A stretch of DNA of 64,000 nucleotides, taken from CAVUDO01 sp963740255 (GTDB lineage: Bacteria; Actinomycetota; Actinomycetes; Mycobacteriales; Cryptosporangiaceae). Made by a program: the position numbers and the translations under genes. The number at the start of each line of letters is the position of its first letter. Position 1 is the first letter of the stretch. The stretch covers positions 1,488,001-1,552,000 of the forward strand of contig CAVUDO010000002.1 in assembly GCA_963740255.1 (NCBI GenBank). The letters are read 5' to 3'. Below the pieces are notes generated by a model. It had not been told where the DNA came from and did no database searches. It saw nothing but the letters and a program-made list of their open reading frames with translations. This document shows, piece by piece, positions 16,524 through 24,096 of the stretch.

Positions 16524-17768
16524 TCAGATGCAGTACACCGGCAGCGGCGGGAAACCGTTGAACTCCACTGAGGAGTAACTGGCGGTGTAGGCGCCGGCGC
16601 TCCGCAGGTCGACGTGGTCGCCGGCCCGCAGCGTCAGCGGGAGCGCGTACCGCGTCTGCTGGTACATCACGTCGTTGCCGTCGCAGGTCGGACCAGCGAG
16701 CACCACGGGACCGACCGGGTCGCCGTCCCGCGGCGTGTCGATCGGGTAGGCGATGGCCTCCTTCTCGGTCTCGGCGAGTCCCTGGTACCGGCCGACGTCG
16801 AGGTAGACCCAGCGGTGGTCGTCAGTCGGGGACTTCCGTGACACCAGGACGACCTCGGAGCGGATCAGGCCGGCCTCGGCGACCACCGACCGCCCCGGCT
16901 CCATCATCACGCCCGGCAGGTCGCCGAAGTGCCGCCGGACCGAAGCGGAGATCGCTCCGGTGTACTCGGCGAGTGCCGGAGCCTCCTCGCGGTACCGGGC
17001 CGGCAGGCCGCCTCCGAGGTTGAGCAGCCGGAGTCGGACGCCGTGGGCGGCGAGCTGGTCGAACACCGCGGCCGCGCCGGCGATCCCGACATCCCAGGCC
17101 GTCGACCGCAGTTGCTGCGACCCGACGTGGAAGGAGACGCCGCACGCGTCCAGGCCGAGCCGGTCGGCCCGGCGCAGCACCTCGACGGCCGTGTCGGGTG
17201 TACTGCCGAACTTGCGCCCGAGCGGCGTGCGGGATCCCGCGTCCTCCACCAGGATCCGGCAGAACACCGACGCCCCCGGCGCGAGTTCGGCCAGATGCTC
17301 GACATCGCCGGTGCTGTCGGTGGCGAAGAGCCGGACACCGGCCTCGTAGGCGTGGGCGATGTCGCCGCGCTTCTTGAGAGTGTTGCCGTAGGAGATCGTG
17401 TCCGGTGCGGCACCCTGGGCGAGGCAGAGGTCGATCTCGGCCGGGCTGGCGGCGTCGAACCGCGCACCGACACCGACCAGCAGCCGCACGACCTCGGGCG
17501 CGGGATTGGCCTTGACGGCGTAGTGCAGCGTGGCGAACGGAAACGCGGTGCGCAACGCGAGAAAGCGCTGCTCGACGGTGGGCAGGTCCAGCACCAGGCA
17601 CGGCCTCGGCAGGGCACTGCGGTCGAGGTAACCCCGGATACGTGTCAGCCCGGCTGTCCCGGCTCCGGAGTTCCCCGCGGCGGCCGGCGCGTCCACGCCG
17701 GCCCTCGCGCCGGCCTCCACATCGGTCCCCGTGTCGGCCGGCAGCGGGCCCACGACGGTCTCGACCAT
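16524..17768 (-). CDS. Fold-III PLP decarboxylase, ornithine/lysine/diaminopimelate type
   Basis: A 414-residue alanine-racemase-fold decarboxylase. The PLP lysine is in YAVKANP (~85). The glycine-rich phosphate loop is LNLGGGLPARY, EPGRSVV carries the phosphate-binding Glu/Arg, and the partner-subunit Cys is in GPTCDGNDVMY. The set and the short barrel match eukaryotic-type ornithine decarboxylases rather than LysA. The first ~45 residues are a Gly/Ala-rich extension absent from the family core, so a start further in is possible. The product would be putrescine or cadaverine. It is divergent from the secreted protein at 17909, with two palindromes in the shared promoter gap. Confidence 0.85.
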   Translation of the reverse strand: MVETVVGPLPADTGTDVEAGARAGVDAPAAAGNSGAGTAGLTRIRGYLDRSALPRPCLVLDLPTVEQRFLALRTAFPFATLHYAVKANPAPEVVRLLVGVGARFDAASPAEIDLCLAQGAAPDTISYGNTLKKRGDIAHAYEAGVRLFATDSTGDVEHLAELAPGASVFCRILVEDAGSRTPLGRKFGSTPDTAVEVLRRADRLGLDACGVSFHVGSQQLRSTAWDVGIAGAAAVFDQLAAHGVRLRLLNLGGGLPARYREEAPALAEYTGAISASVRRHFGDLPGVMMEPGRSVVAEAGLIRSEVVLVSRKSPTDDHRWVYLDVGRYQGLAETEKEAIAYPIDTPRDGDPVGPVVLAGPTCDGNDVMYQQTRYALPLTLRAGDHVDLRSAGAYTASYSSVEFNGFPPLPVYCI

Positions 17769-17787
17769 GTCGCTGTCGCCTCTCGAT

Positions 17788-17822
17788 TACACATCGTAAC
17801 GTGTAGGTGGATATCCGGATAT
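17788..17822. promoter_or_regulatory. Two palindromes in the decarboxylase promoter gap
   Basis: TACAC-N8-GTGTA (17788-17805) and the perfect 12-bp palindrome ATATCCGGATAT (17811-17822) lie 20-54 bases upstream of the decarboxylase ATG. They sit in the only AT-rich stretch between the two divergent genes. They look like operator sites for a dimeric regulator that is not encoded next door. Confidence 0.5.
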
Positions 17823-17908
17823 CGATGCGGTGGTATTGATTTCTCCGCTATCTTCTCGCCACCGGTCATGCTGGTGCACAGGCCGGACCGCGAAGGATCG
17901 GGGGCACC

Positions 17909-18604
17909 ATGCGTCGCACACTCTCCTGGATCGTGACACTCGCCTTATCCGCCATCGGCGCGGTAGCCGCGCCGATCGCGCTGCATCCGGCCCACGCCGG
18001 CCAGGCCGGACGGGTCACCAGCGACTACACGCTGCTGCGGGCGAAACCTCACGGGTTCGTCATCGGCCAGGCATACCGGGGCCAGGGCGTGACCGTCCAG
18101 CAAGCGCCCCAAGAGGGCTACCAGTGGGCCCGGATCGGCAACAACTTCAACGACTGTGCGTGGATCTTCCAAGGCGCCGTCAAAACCACCGGCTCCGCCG
18201 GTGACTCCTGCCGCCACGACAACCGCGGCATCAGCGAGAGCCGGTTCGCCCGCTTCATCGCCCTGGGCGGCGACACGGCGGGCAACCCCGCGAACGGCAC
18301 CGACGGCCTCCCCGCCCACATCGACGTGACCGGCCCCAACTGCGCCGCGAAGCACGGCGACCACACCCCGGCGTTCGGCAACGTCAACGCGATCGAGGGC
18401 ACCACGTCGGCGAAGGACCACCTGTTCCTGGTCCCCCATGGTCATCCGGTGCTCTGGCGCTACCTGACCCGCGACTATCAGTGGTTCATGGTCCGCGACC
18501 CGAGCCGGGGACCGACCGACGGCACCGGTGCCCCGTCCTGGTACTACGTCTACTCCGGTTGCGTGGTCCCCGACCAGATCGACCCACACCGCTTCATCCC
18601 GTAG
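17909..18604 (+). CDS. Secreted SH3b-like protein
   Basis: A 231-residue protein with a Sec signal peptide cut near AHA-GQ (~30). The first part of the mature protein is SH3b-like (LLRAKPHGFVIGQAYRGQGV, then GYQWARIGNNFNDCAWIFQG), a pattern seen in actinobacterial exported SH3 proteins. The rest is Gly/His/Asp-rich with four cysteines (SCRHD, GPNCAAKH, YSGCVVP) that probably pair outside the cell. No catalytic motif is recognised. A role in the cell wall is a guess from the SH3b part. Confidence 0.65.
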   Translation: MRRTLSWIVTLALSAIGAVAAPIALHPAHAGQAGRVTSDYTLLRAKPHGFVIGQAYRGQGVTVQQAPQEGYQWARIGNNFNDCAWIFQGAVKTTGSAGDSCRHDNRGISESRFARFIALGGDTAGNPANGTDGLPAHIDVTGPNCAAKHGDHTPAFGNVNAIEGTTSAKDHLFLVPHGHPVLWRYLTRDYQWFMVRDPSRGPTDGTGAPSWYYVYSGCVVPDQIDPHRFIP

Positions 18605-18629
18605 CGCTGGGTTCATCCCGTAGCGCTGG
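18593..18629. repeat. 18-bp direct repeat across a stop codon
   Basis: TTCATCCCGTAGCGCTGG occurs at 18593-18610 and again at 18612-18629. The first copy holds the stop codon of the secreted SH3b-like gene, and the second repeats it just downstream. It looks like a slippage duplication that leaves the protein unchanged. Confidence 0.8.
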
Positions 18630-18677
18630 CCGGCGGAGCACAGCCCCGGTGCGGCCGCCAGCCCGGCGCGGGGGGCG

Positions 18678-18926
18678 TCAGTGGTTGCGCAACGCGTCGA
18701 TGAGTTCGCCACGACTCATCGACGAGCGGCCCCCGATGCCGACCTTCTTCGCCCGCTCGTACAGCTCCTGCTTGGTCATGTCGTCGTAGCTGCCGGCCTT
18801 GCGTCCGACCGCGGAGCGGGACGACCCGGCCGACGCGTTGGCGATCCGGGCGGCCTTCTCCTTGCTCTCGCCCTGTCGACGTAGTGCCTGGTACTGCTCC
18901 TCGTCCTTGATCTGCGCCCGAGGCAT
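18678..18926 (-). CDS. Small Rho_N-domain protein
   Basis: An 82-residue basic protein starting at ATG 18926 behind GGAGG. Residues ~1-45 are a charged helical segment (KDEEQYQALRRQGESKEKAARI). Residues ~48-82 match the Rho N-terminal/SAP-like fold (SYDDMTKQELYERAKKVGI, then SMSRGELIDALRNH), which binds nucleic acid. Proteins of this type (DUF7218/Rho_N) are common in actinobacteria and of unknown role. It is separated by one base from the preceding small coiled-coil gene, so both are in one transcript. Confidence 0.85.
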   Translation of the reverse strand: MPRAQIKDEEQYQALRRQGESKEKAARIANASAGSSRSAVGRKAGSYDDMTKQELYERAKKVGIGGRSSMSRGELIDALRNH

Positions 18927-18927
18927 C

Positions 18928-19170
18928 TCATCCTCCGTCCAGTCCGAGTTGCTTCCGTAGATCGTCACGGCGGGCCTGGAGCATGGCGGCGAACGCCTCC
19001 TGCTCCTCGGCCGCGGTGAGGGCCGCCGCGGTGTCCGCCGCGTCGCCGGCGCCCTCCGCCCGCTCCCCGATCCGCTGCCGGACATCGGCCGCGATCCGCC
19101 GGACCTCCTCCAGCTCCTCCTCCACCCGCCGTAGTTCCTCGCGCAGTGCCTCCGACTCGTCGACGGTCAT
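18928..19170 (-). CDS. Small coiled-coil protein
   Basis: An 80-residue acidic protein that is almost entirely one or two charged helices (EALREELRRVEEELEEVRRI, then QARRDDLRKQLGL), so probably a coiled coil. ATG 19170 starts it, and the stop is directly before the Rho_N-type gene. Conserved small partners of this kind occur in actinobacteria, but I know no function. Confidence 0.7.
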   Translation of the reverse strand: MTVDESEALREELRRVEEELEEVRRIAADVRQRIGERAEGAGDAADTAAALTAAEEQEAFAAMLQARRDDLRKQLGLDGG

Positions 19171-19331
19171 CCGGAGCCCTCTCTGCCGATCCCACCGTTG
19201 TCCACCTCGGGCTACCCAGGATCACGCGGCGGTACTCGTCGAACGACTCAGCCGCCCACGTCGATGCCAGGCCGGCAGTCGGGGGCGGCCTCGGCCGTCC
19301 GCAGCACCTCGCGGGTGACCGACGCTCCCGC

Positions 19332-19622
19332 CTACGGACCCGCCTGGTCGCCGCCGGCCTCCGGTTCGTCCGGATGGGCGTCGTCGTCCGGGTCGGTCTC
19401 GATCGCCAGCACGAAGTTGCGGACCGCCATCAGGGCGAGGTCACGCCGGCTGGCCGGTTCCTGGTGCCAGAGCAGCGCGTCCTCGGCCAGGGTCCGGTGC
19501 TGCGCGGTGCTGAGCCGTGCGGTGATCCGCCGGGCGATCTCGTCGGCCGTGGCCATGGGAAGCTGCCGCCGCGCCATCGCGTACTCCATCGACAGTTCCT
19601 CGTTGATGCCGTGCACGGTCAC
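19332..19622 (-). CDS. Small hypothetical protein
   Basis: A protein of about 96 residues from GTG 19622 (or GTG 19616) behind GGAGGGGAG. It has a helical core (SMEYAMARRQLPMATADEIA, then EDALLWHQEPASRRDLALMA) and an acidic disordered end (ETDPDDDAHPDEPEAGG). It may be co-transcribed from the thioredoxin-like gene 57 nt upstream. Family not recognised. Confidence 0.6.
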   Translation of the reverse strand: MTVHGINEELSMEYAMARRQLPMATADEIARRITARLSTAQHRTLAEDALLWHQEPASRRDLALMAVRNFVLAIETDPDDDAHPDEPEAGGDQAGP

Positions 19623-19679
19623 CTCCCCTCCGGGCTTGCCGGCTTGCCGCTCGCCTCGTCCACACCGGCCTCGGGCAGC

Positions 19680-20225
19680 TCAGGACCGCCACTTGATGCC
19701 GCAGCCCATGCTCGGCTGGTGTGGCTCCGGCACGGCCTGTCCGGCGAGCACGGCCTCGATCGCGGTGCGCAGCATGGCTCCGGTGAGCGGCTTGCCGTTG
19801 CCGGGTGTGGAATCGTCCAACGCCCCCCGGTACGCCAGCCGCCGGTCGGCGTCGTAGAGGAAGAAGTCGGGCGTGCAGGCGGCGTGGTAGGTGCGCGCGA
19901 CGTCCTGGTCGGCGTCGACCAGGTACGGGAAGGTCCAGCCGGCGCGTCGGGCCTGCCCGGCCAGCTGATCGGGCCGGTCGTCGGGATACGCGTCGGCGTC
20001 GTTCGCGCAGATGCCCACCACGGCCAGGCTCGGATACGCCGCGACCACCTGGGCCAGCTCGGCCTCGACGTGGCGGACGTACGGGCAGTGGTTGCACAGG
20101 AACGCCACCAGCAGCGCGGGCGCGTCGGCGAGGTCGTCGCGCGCAACTGTCCGGCCCGTGACGTCGGGCAGGGTGAAGTCGGGAGCGGACGTGCCCAGGG
20201 GCACCGTCGAAGAGGTAACGGCCAT
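19680..20225 (-). CDS. Thioredoxin-fold peroxiredoxin-like protein
   Basis: A 181-residue protein of the AhpC/TSA-like thioredoxin group. It opens with the peroxiredoxin motif GTSAPDFTLPDVTG. It carries a CxxC active site in FLCNHCPYVRH (~45), a cis-Pro loop with an extra Cys in AACTPDFFLYD (~115) and a C-terminal GCGIKW. Cytoplasmic members of this group reduce peroxides or disulfides. It is not preceded by a signal peptide. GTPGNGKPLTG-like sequence before the last helix is also typical. Confidence 0.85.
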   Translation of the reverse strand: MAVTSSTVPLGTSAPDFTLPDVTGRTVARDDLADAPALLVAFLCNHCPYVRHVEAELAQVVAAYPSLAVVGICANDADAYPDDRPDQLAGQARRAGWTFPYLVDADQDVARTYHAACTPDFFLYDADRRLAYRGALDDSTPGNGKPLTGAMLRTAIEAVLAGQAVPEPHQPSMGCGIKWRS

Positions 20226-20422
20226 GCCTGCAGCCTACGAGGTGACGGCCGTCCTGCGGCCCGCACCCGGCCTCCGGGCAGTCAGGCGCGAACTCGGCGC
20301 AACGTTGGCGCGGCGAAGGCAGACCGCGCGCTGACAGCCACGAAAGGCTTCAACGCGCGGTCGAATTTCGCCGGCGGGTGGAGCGGCCCGGCCGGGATGA
20401 AGCGTCGGTGATGAGCCGACGT

Positions 20423-20542
20423 TCACATCGCCCGGATGCGGAGGTAGCGCCGGATGTCCGGCACCGACATGAGCGTCATCACGACCAACCCGAGTACGGC
20501 GACCGCGACGATTACCAAACTGACATAGCCGACGATAGCCAT
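20423..20542 (-). CDS. 39-residue membrane peptide, DUF6893 type
   Basis: ATG 20542, with GAGGGG 8 nt upstream, opens a 39-codon gene. One membrane helix (VSLVIVAVAVLGLVVMTLM) is followed by SVPDIRRYLRIRAM, the hallmark tail of the tiny DUF6893 proteins found across actinobacteria. The basic tail should lie in the cytoplasm. It stands alone in a 390-nt gap, in the same direction as the MarR gene upstream. Function is unknown. It is too short for usual gene calling. Confidence 0.8.
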   Translation of the reverse strand: MAIVGYVSLVIVAVAVLGLVVMTLMSVPDIRRYLRIRAM

Positions 20543-20618
20543 GGATTAATCCCCTCGACAGAGAGTTCGGGCAAGCTGCACCATACTACTTTGGAGGGCC
20601 GGCCGGCCGGGTTTCTTG

Positions 20619-21119
20619 TCAGGTCATTTCGTGCATGTCGCCGTCGGGCGTGCCCGGCTCCCGGAGCCCGGCGTCGCGCAGACGCGGCAGCACCCGGTCG
20701 AGGACGCCGACGAAACCGGCGCGTTCCGGCTCCGGCACGCCGTCGAAGACACGGCGAGCCCACCGGTGCCAGTCGGACTGCCACCCGGCCGCGGCCGCCC
20801 GGCCCTGGCGGGTGAGGGTGACCACCGTCGCCCGCCGGTCGGCCGGGTGCGGCCCGCGGTCCACGTACCCGGCGGCCTCCAGGGCGTCGAGGAGTCCGGT
20901 GACGTTGCGAGGGGTGCAGCCCAGCGCCTGGCTCAGCGCCCGTTGCGTCTGCGGGCCGTGGGCGTGGACGTGCCAGACCACCTCGGCCCGGGGGCGGCTC
21001 AGACCCCGTTCGGTCAGCCCCCGCTCCATCAGGTCGCCCATCACCGCGGCCAGCTCGAAGAGCCGTCCCATCGCCTCGTACGAAGAATCAGGATAAGATT
21101 CATCGTGTAGTTGATTCAC
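20619..21119 (-). CDS. MarR-family regulator
   Basis: A 166-residue winged-helix protein. Dimer helices at both ends flank RALSQALGCTPRNVTGLLDALEAAG (HTH) and the wing HPADRRATVVTLT with its conserved Asp-Arg. It is divergent from an ABC exporter with a 71-base gap, the normal arrangement for a repressor of a drug efflux pump. ATG 21119 is the longest start. A later ATG at 21071 would place the repeated GATTCA elements upstream of the gene. Confidence 0.85.
   Translation of the reverse strand: MNQLHDESYPDSSYEAMGRLFELAAVMGDLMERGLTERGLSRPRAEVVWHVHAHGPQTQRALSQALGCTPRNVTGLLDALEAAGYVDRGPHPADRRATVVTLTRQGRAAAAGWQSDWHRWARRVFDGVPEPERAGFVGVLDRVLPRLRDAGLREPGTPDGDMHEMT
21085..21118. promoter_or_regulatory. 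Candidate MarR operator
   Basis: GAATC-N7-GATTC (21085-21101) and a second GATTCA (21113-21118) form a repeated element between the core of the MarR gene and the ABC genes. It overlaps the first codons of the longest MarR frame, so either the regulator starts later or the site is inside the gene. Confidence 0.35.
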
Positions 21120-21190
21120 TATGAGGTAGCCTCCGGATCCATGATAACCACCCGAGTTGCCCGGCCGGGCCCGGCGAGAAGCGCACGCCG

Positions 21191-22171
21191 GTGACGGCGG
21201 GCGAGATCGCGGTGTCGGGCCTGACCAAGTCGTTCGGTCGGGTGAAGGCCGTCGACGAGCTGAGCTTCACCGTGACGCCCGGCGCCGTGACCGGATTCCT
21301 CGGCCCCAACGGTGCCGGCAAGACGACCACACTCCGGATGCTGTTCGGCCTGGTGGCAGCAGACGCCGGCACCGCGACGATCGGCGGCCGGTCCTACGCC
21401 GCACTCCGGAACCCGCACGGCGAGGTGGGCGCCGTGCTGGAGGCCACCGGCTTCCACCCGGCACGCACCGGACGCCGTCACCTCCGGACGTACTGCACCG
21501 TCAACGGCTACCCGCGTGCCCGCGCCGACCAACTGCTCGACCAGGTCGGGCTCGGCGCGGCGGGACGGCGCGCGGTGGGGACCTACTCGCTCGGCATGCG
21601 CCAGCGGTTGGCACTCGCGGCCGCGCTGCTGGGCGACCCGGCGGTGCTCGTGCTCGACGAGCCCGCCAACAGCCTCGACCCCGACGGCATCGCCTGGATG
21701 CGCGGGCTGTTGCGGGAGTTCGCCGGCCAGGGCCGGACCGTGCTGGTGTCCAGCCATGTCCTCTCCGAGGTGCAGCAGCTGGTCGACCACGTCGTGATCA
21801 TCGACCAGGGTCGGCTCCTCCATCAGGGCCCCCTCGCCGATCTCGCCGAGCGGTCCGGCCCGGTGTCGGTGCGCACGCCGCAGGGCGAGCGGCTCCGGGC
21901 GGCGCTGTCCCGGGCCGGTGCGACCGCGTCGCTGATCGCTCCAGACCAGCTCCGGGTCACCGGCCTGGGCGTCGCCGAGGTCGGCCGAATCGCCTTCGCC
22001 GAACGGGCGGAGGTGCTGTGGCTCGCCGCCGAACGCGGCGACCTGGAAGAGGTCTTCTTCGCCCTCACGTCCCCAGGCACTGTGCGGTGGCCCGCACAGC
22101 CGGGCCGGGCCGCTGACCCGCCGAGCCCGCCGCAGGTCGGCGGCGGACCAGACACCGCCACGGTGAGCTGA
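21191..22171 (+). CDS. ABC exporter ATP-binding protein
   Basis: A 326-residue nucleotide-binding subunit of the DrrA/CcmA-like exporter class. Motifs in order: Walker A GPNGAGKTTT (~40), signature YSLGMRQRL (~138), Walker B VLVLDEPANSLDPDG (~160) and the switch His in VSSHVLSEV. GTG 21191 is the start. It is one base from the permease gene and divergent from a MarR regulator, which suggests inducible export of a toxic compound. The pair is paralogous to the one at 32798-34560. Confidence 0.92.
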   Translation: MTAGEIAVSGLTKSFGRVKAVDELSFTVTPGAVTGFLGPNGAGKTTTLRMLFGLVAADAGTATIGGRSYAALRNPHGEVGAVLEATGFHPARTGRRHLRTYCTVNGYPRARADQLLDQVGLGAAGRRAVGTYSLGMRQRLALAAALLGDPAVLVLDEPANSLDPDGIAWMRGLLREFAGQGRTVLVSSHVLSEVQQLVDHVVIIDQGRLLHQGPLADLAERSGPVSVRTPQGERLRAALSRAGATASLIAPDQLRVTGLGVAEVGRIAFAERAEVLWLAAERGDLEEVFFALTSPGTVRWPAQPGRAADPPSPPQVGGGPDTATVS

Positions 22172-22172
22172 G

Positions 22173-22934
22173 ATGCGCAGACTCGTCGCGGGGGAGTTCC
22201 ACAAGTTGTTCACCACCTGGCTCTGGCTGTGGCTGCTGGCCGCCTCGATCGCGCTCACCGTGCTGTACGCGGGCCTCGCGATCGCGTTCTCCGCCGACCC
22301 GGACAACGTGGCTCCTCCACTGTCGAGCGCCGCCGGCCAGCGGGTGCTGTTCTCGGTCGGACAGGGAGCGGGCGCTCTGGTGGCCGTCCTGGCCGCGATC
22401 GGGATCACCGGCGAGTTCCGGCACCGGACCGCCACCGCCACCTTCCTGGCCACCCCTCGCCGGGGTCGGGTGGTGACCGCGAAGCTGGTCGCCTACGGCC
22501 TGGTCGGTGCCGCGTACGGCCTCGCCTGCGTGGCCGCCACAGTCGCTACCGCCGTCCCGTGGCTGGCGTCGCGAGGCATCGACGTACCGCTCACCGGCAA
22601 CGGGATCCCGACCACGCTGGCCGGCGTGGTCGCCGCGGTGGCGATCTTCGGGCTGGTCGGCGTCGGCCTGGGAGCGCTGGTGCGCGACCAGGTGGCCACG
22701 GTCGTCACGCTGCTGGTCTACCTTTTCGTCGCCGAGCCGATCCTCACCCGCATTCCCGCGCTCGGCGGCTGGACGACCTACCTCCCGGGCTCCGCCGCCA
22801 GCGCGCTCACGCAGGTCACGCTGCGCGGCCAGGACTTCCTCGAACCGTGGCAGGGCGGCCTGGTGCTGGCCGGATACGGCGTCGCGTTCGCCGTCGCGGG
22901 CACCTATCTGGCGATCCGGCGCGATGTGACCTGA
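22173..22934 (+). CDS. ABC-2 type permease
   Basis: A 253-residue membrane subunit with six predicted helices. After a short MRRLVAGEFHKL head comes helix 1 (WLWLWLLAASIALTVLYAG). A conserved ITGEFRHRTATATFLATPRR loop is typical of actinobacterial ABC-2 permeases paired with DrrA-like ATPases, and the last helix ends IRRDVT. It forms the transporter with the preceding ATPase. Confidence 0.88.
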   Translation: MRRLVAGEFHKLFTTWLWLWLLAASIALTVLYAGLAIAFSADPDNVAPPLSSAAGQRVLFSVGQGAGALVAVLAAIGITGEFRHRTATATFLATPRRGRVVTAKLVAYGLVGAAYGLACVAATVATAVPWLASRGIDVPLTGNGIPTTLAGVVAAVAIFGLVGVGLGALVRDQVATVVTLLVYLFVAEPILTRIPALGGWTTYLPGSAASALTQVTLRGQDFLEPWQGGLVLAGYGVAFAVAGTYLAIRRDVT

Positions 22935-23053
22935 CCGGGTCGTAGAGTCGCCCGCACAGCCGCCGATGCCGTGCCGCCACGTGGTGCGACACCGGTCCGG
23001 CGGCAGGGCGCCCGATCCTGTCGCGTTCACGTCCCGACCGGGAGGTCCGTCCG

Positions 23054-23875
23054 ATGGTCCGCGTCCACCACCTCAACTGCTGCACGATGCGCCCGCGCGG
23101 TGGCCGCCTGATGGGAGACCGGGACACCATGGTGGCGCACTGTCTCCTGGTCGAGACCGCCGGCGCCGGCCTGGTGCTGGTCGACACCGGCCTCGGCACC
23201 TACGACCTCGACCACCCGCAGAGCCTCGGGGGGATCTTCCGGACGCTGTTCCGTCCGCAACTCGTCCCCGGCGAGACCGCGCTCCGGCAGGTCGAGCAGC
23301 GGGGCTTCGCCGCCGCCGACGTCCGGCACATCGTGATCACGCATCTGGACGTGGACCACGCCGGCGGCCTCGCGGACTTTCCCGACGCAACCGTGCACGT
23401 GCACGCCGACGAACACGCCGCGGCGATGGCCCCGCGCACCCAGAACGAGCGCGGTCGGTACCGCACCCACCAGTGGGCGCACGGGCCGAACTGGGCGCCG
23501 TACCAGGCCGACGGCGAGGCATGGTTCGGCTTCGACGCGGCCCGCACCCTGCCGGGACTCCCCGAGGAGATCGTCGCGATCCCCCTTCCCGGCCACACCC
23601 GGGGCCACACGGCCGTCGCGGTGCGGTCCACCGGCGGGTGGTTGCTGCACGCCGGCGACTCGTACTTCCACCACGGTGCGGTGACCGGTCCCGACGGGCG
23701 CGTGCCGGCACTGTTGCGGGGGTTCGAGCGCGCGGTCGCGGTGCAACCGCGTCGGGTCCAGGGCAACCACGAACGGCTCCAGGCTTTGGCCGCCGGCCAA
23801 TCCGACGAGGTCCGGGTGTTCTGCGCGCACGACCCGGAGGAGTTCGAGGCGTTCGCATCCGCACCCGAGGAATGA
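23054..23875 (+). CDS. MBL-fold hydrolase, lactonase-like
   Basis: A 273-residue metallo-beta-lactamase-fold enzyme. The metal motif is THLDVDHAGG, where the usual HxHxDH reads HxDxDH. Other ligands are His in PGHTRGH, Asp in HAGDSYFH and the final His in CAHDPEE. An early VDTGLGTYD loop is typical. The family includes quorum-sensing lactonases and small-molecule hydrolases, but the altered first motif makes the substrate uncertain. GGAGG at 23041-23045 lies 8 nt before ATG 23054. It probably forms its own transcript after the ABC pair. Confidence 0.83.
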   Translation: MVRVHHLNCCTMRPRGGRLMGDRDTMVAHCLLVETAGAGLVLVDTGLGTYDLDHPQSLGGIFRTLFRPQLVPGETALRQVEQRGFAAADVRHIVITHLDVDHAGGLADFPDATVHVHADEHAAAMAPRTQNERGRYRTHQWAHGPNWAPYQADGEAWFGFDAARTLPGLPEEIVAIPLPGHTRGHTAVAVRSTGGWLLHAGDSYFHHGAVTGPDGRVPALLRGFERAVAVQPRRVQGNHERLQALAAGQSDEVRVFCAHDPEEFEAFASAPEE

Positions 23876-24096
23876 CGGTTCGAACTGCCCGTCGCCGGCA
23901 ACCCCTCCGGTAGTCAGAGCGATGAGATAAGGAGGAGGGGGAACAGCTCGGCCAGGTCGAACGAGCGTCCGCAATTCGCCCATCGGATCCCCGTCGACAC
24001 CGAAGAGCTGTGTTACCAAGGAACGTCCGGCCGGACACCCGGCCGTTACGAAGTCTTGTCTTCTTGGGAGGCATTGCCATATCTACCCTGGACACC

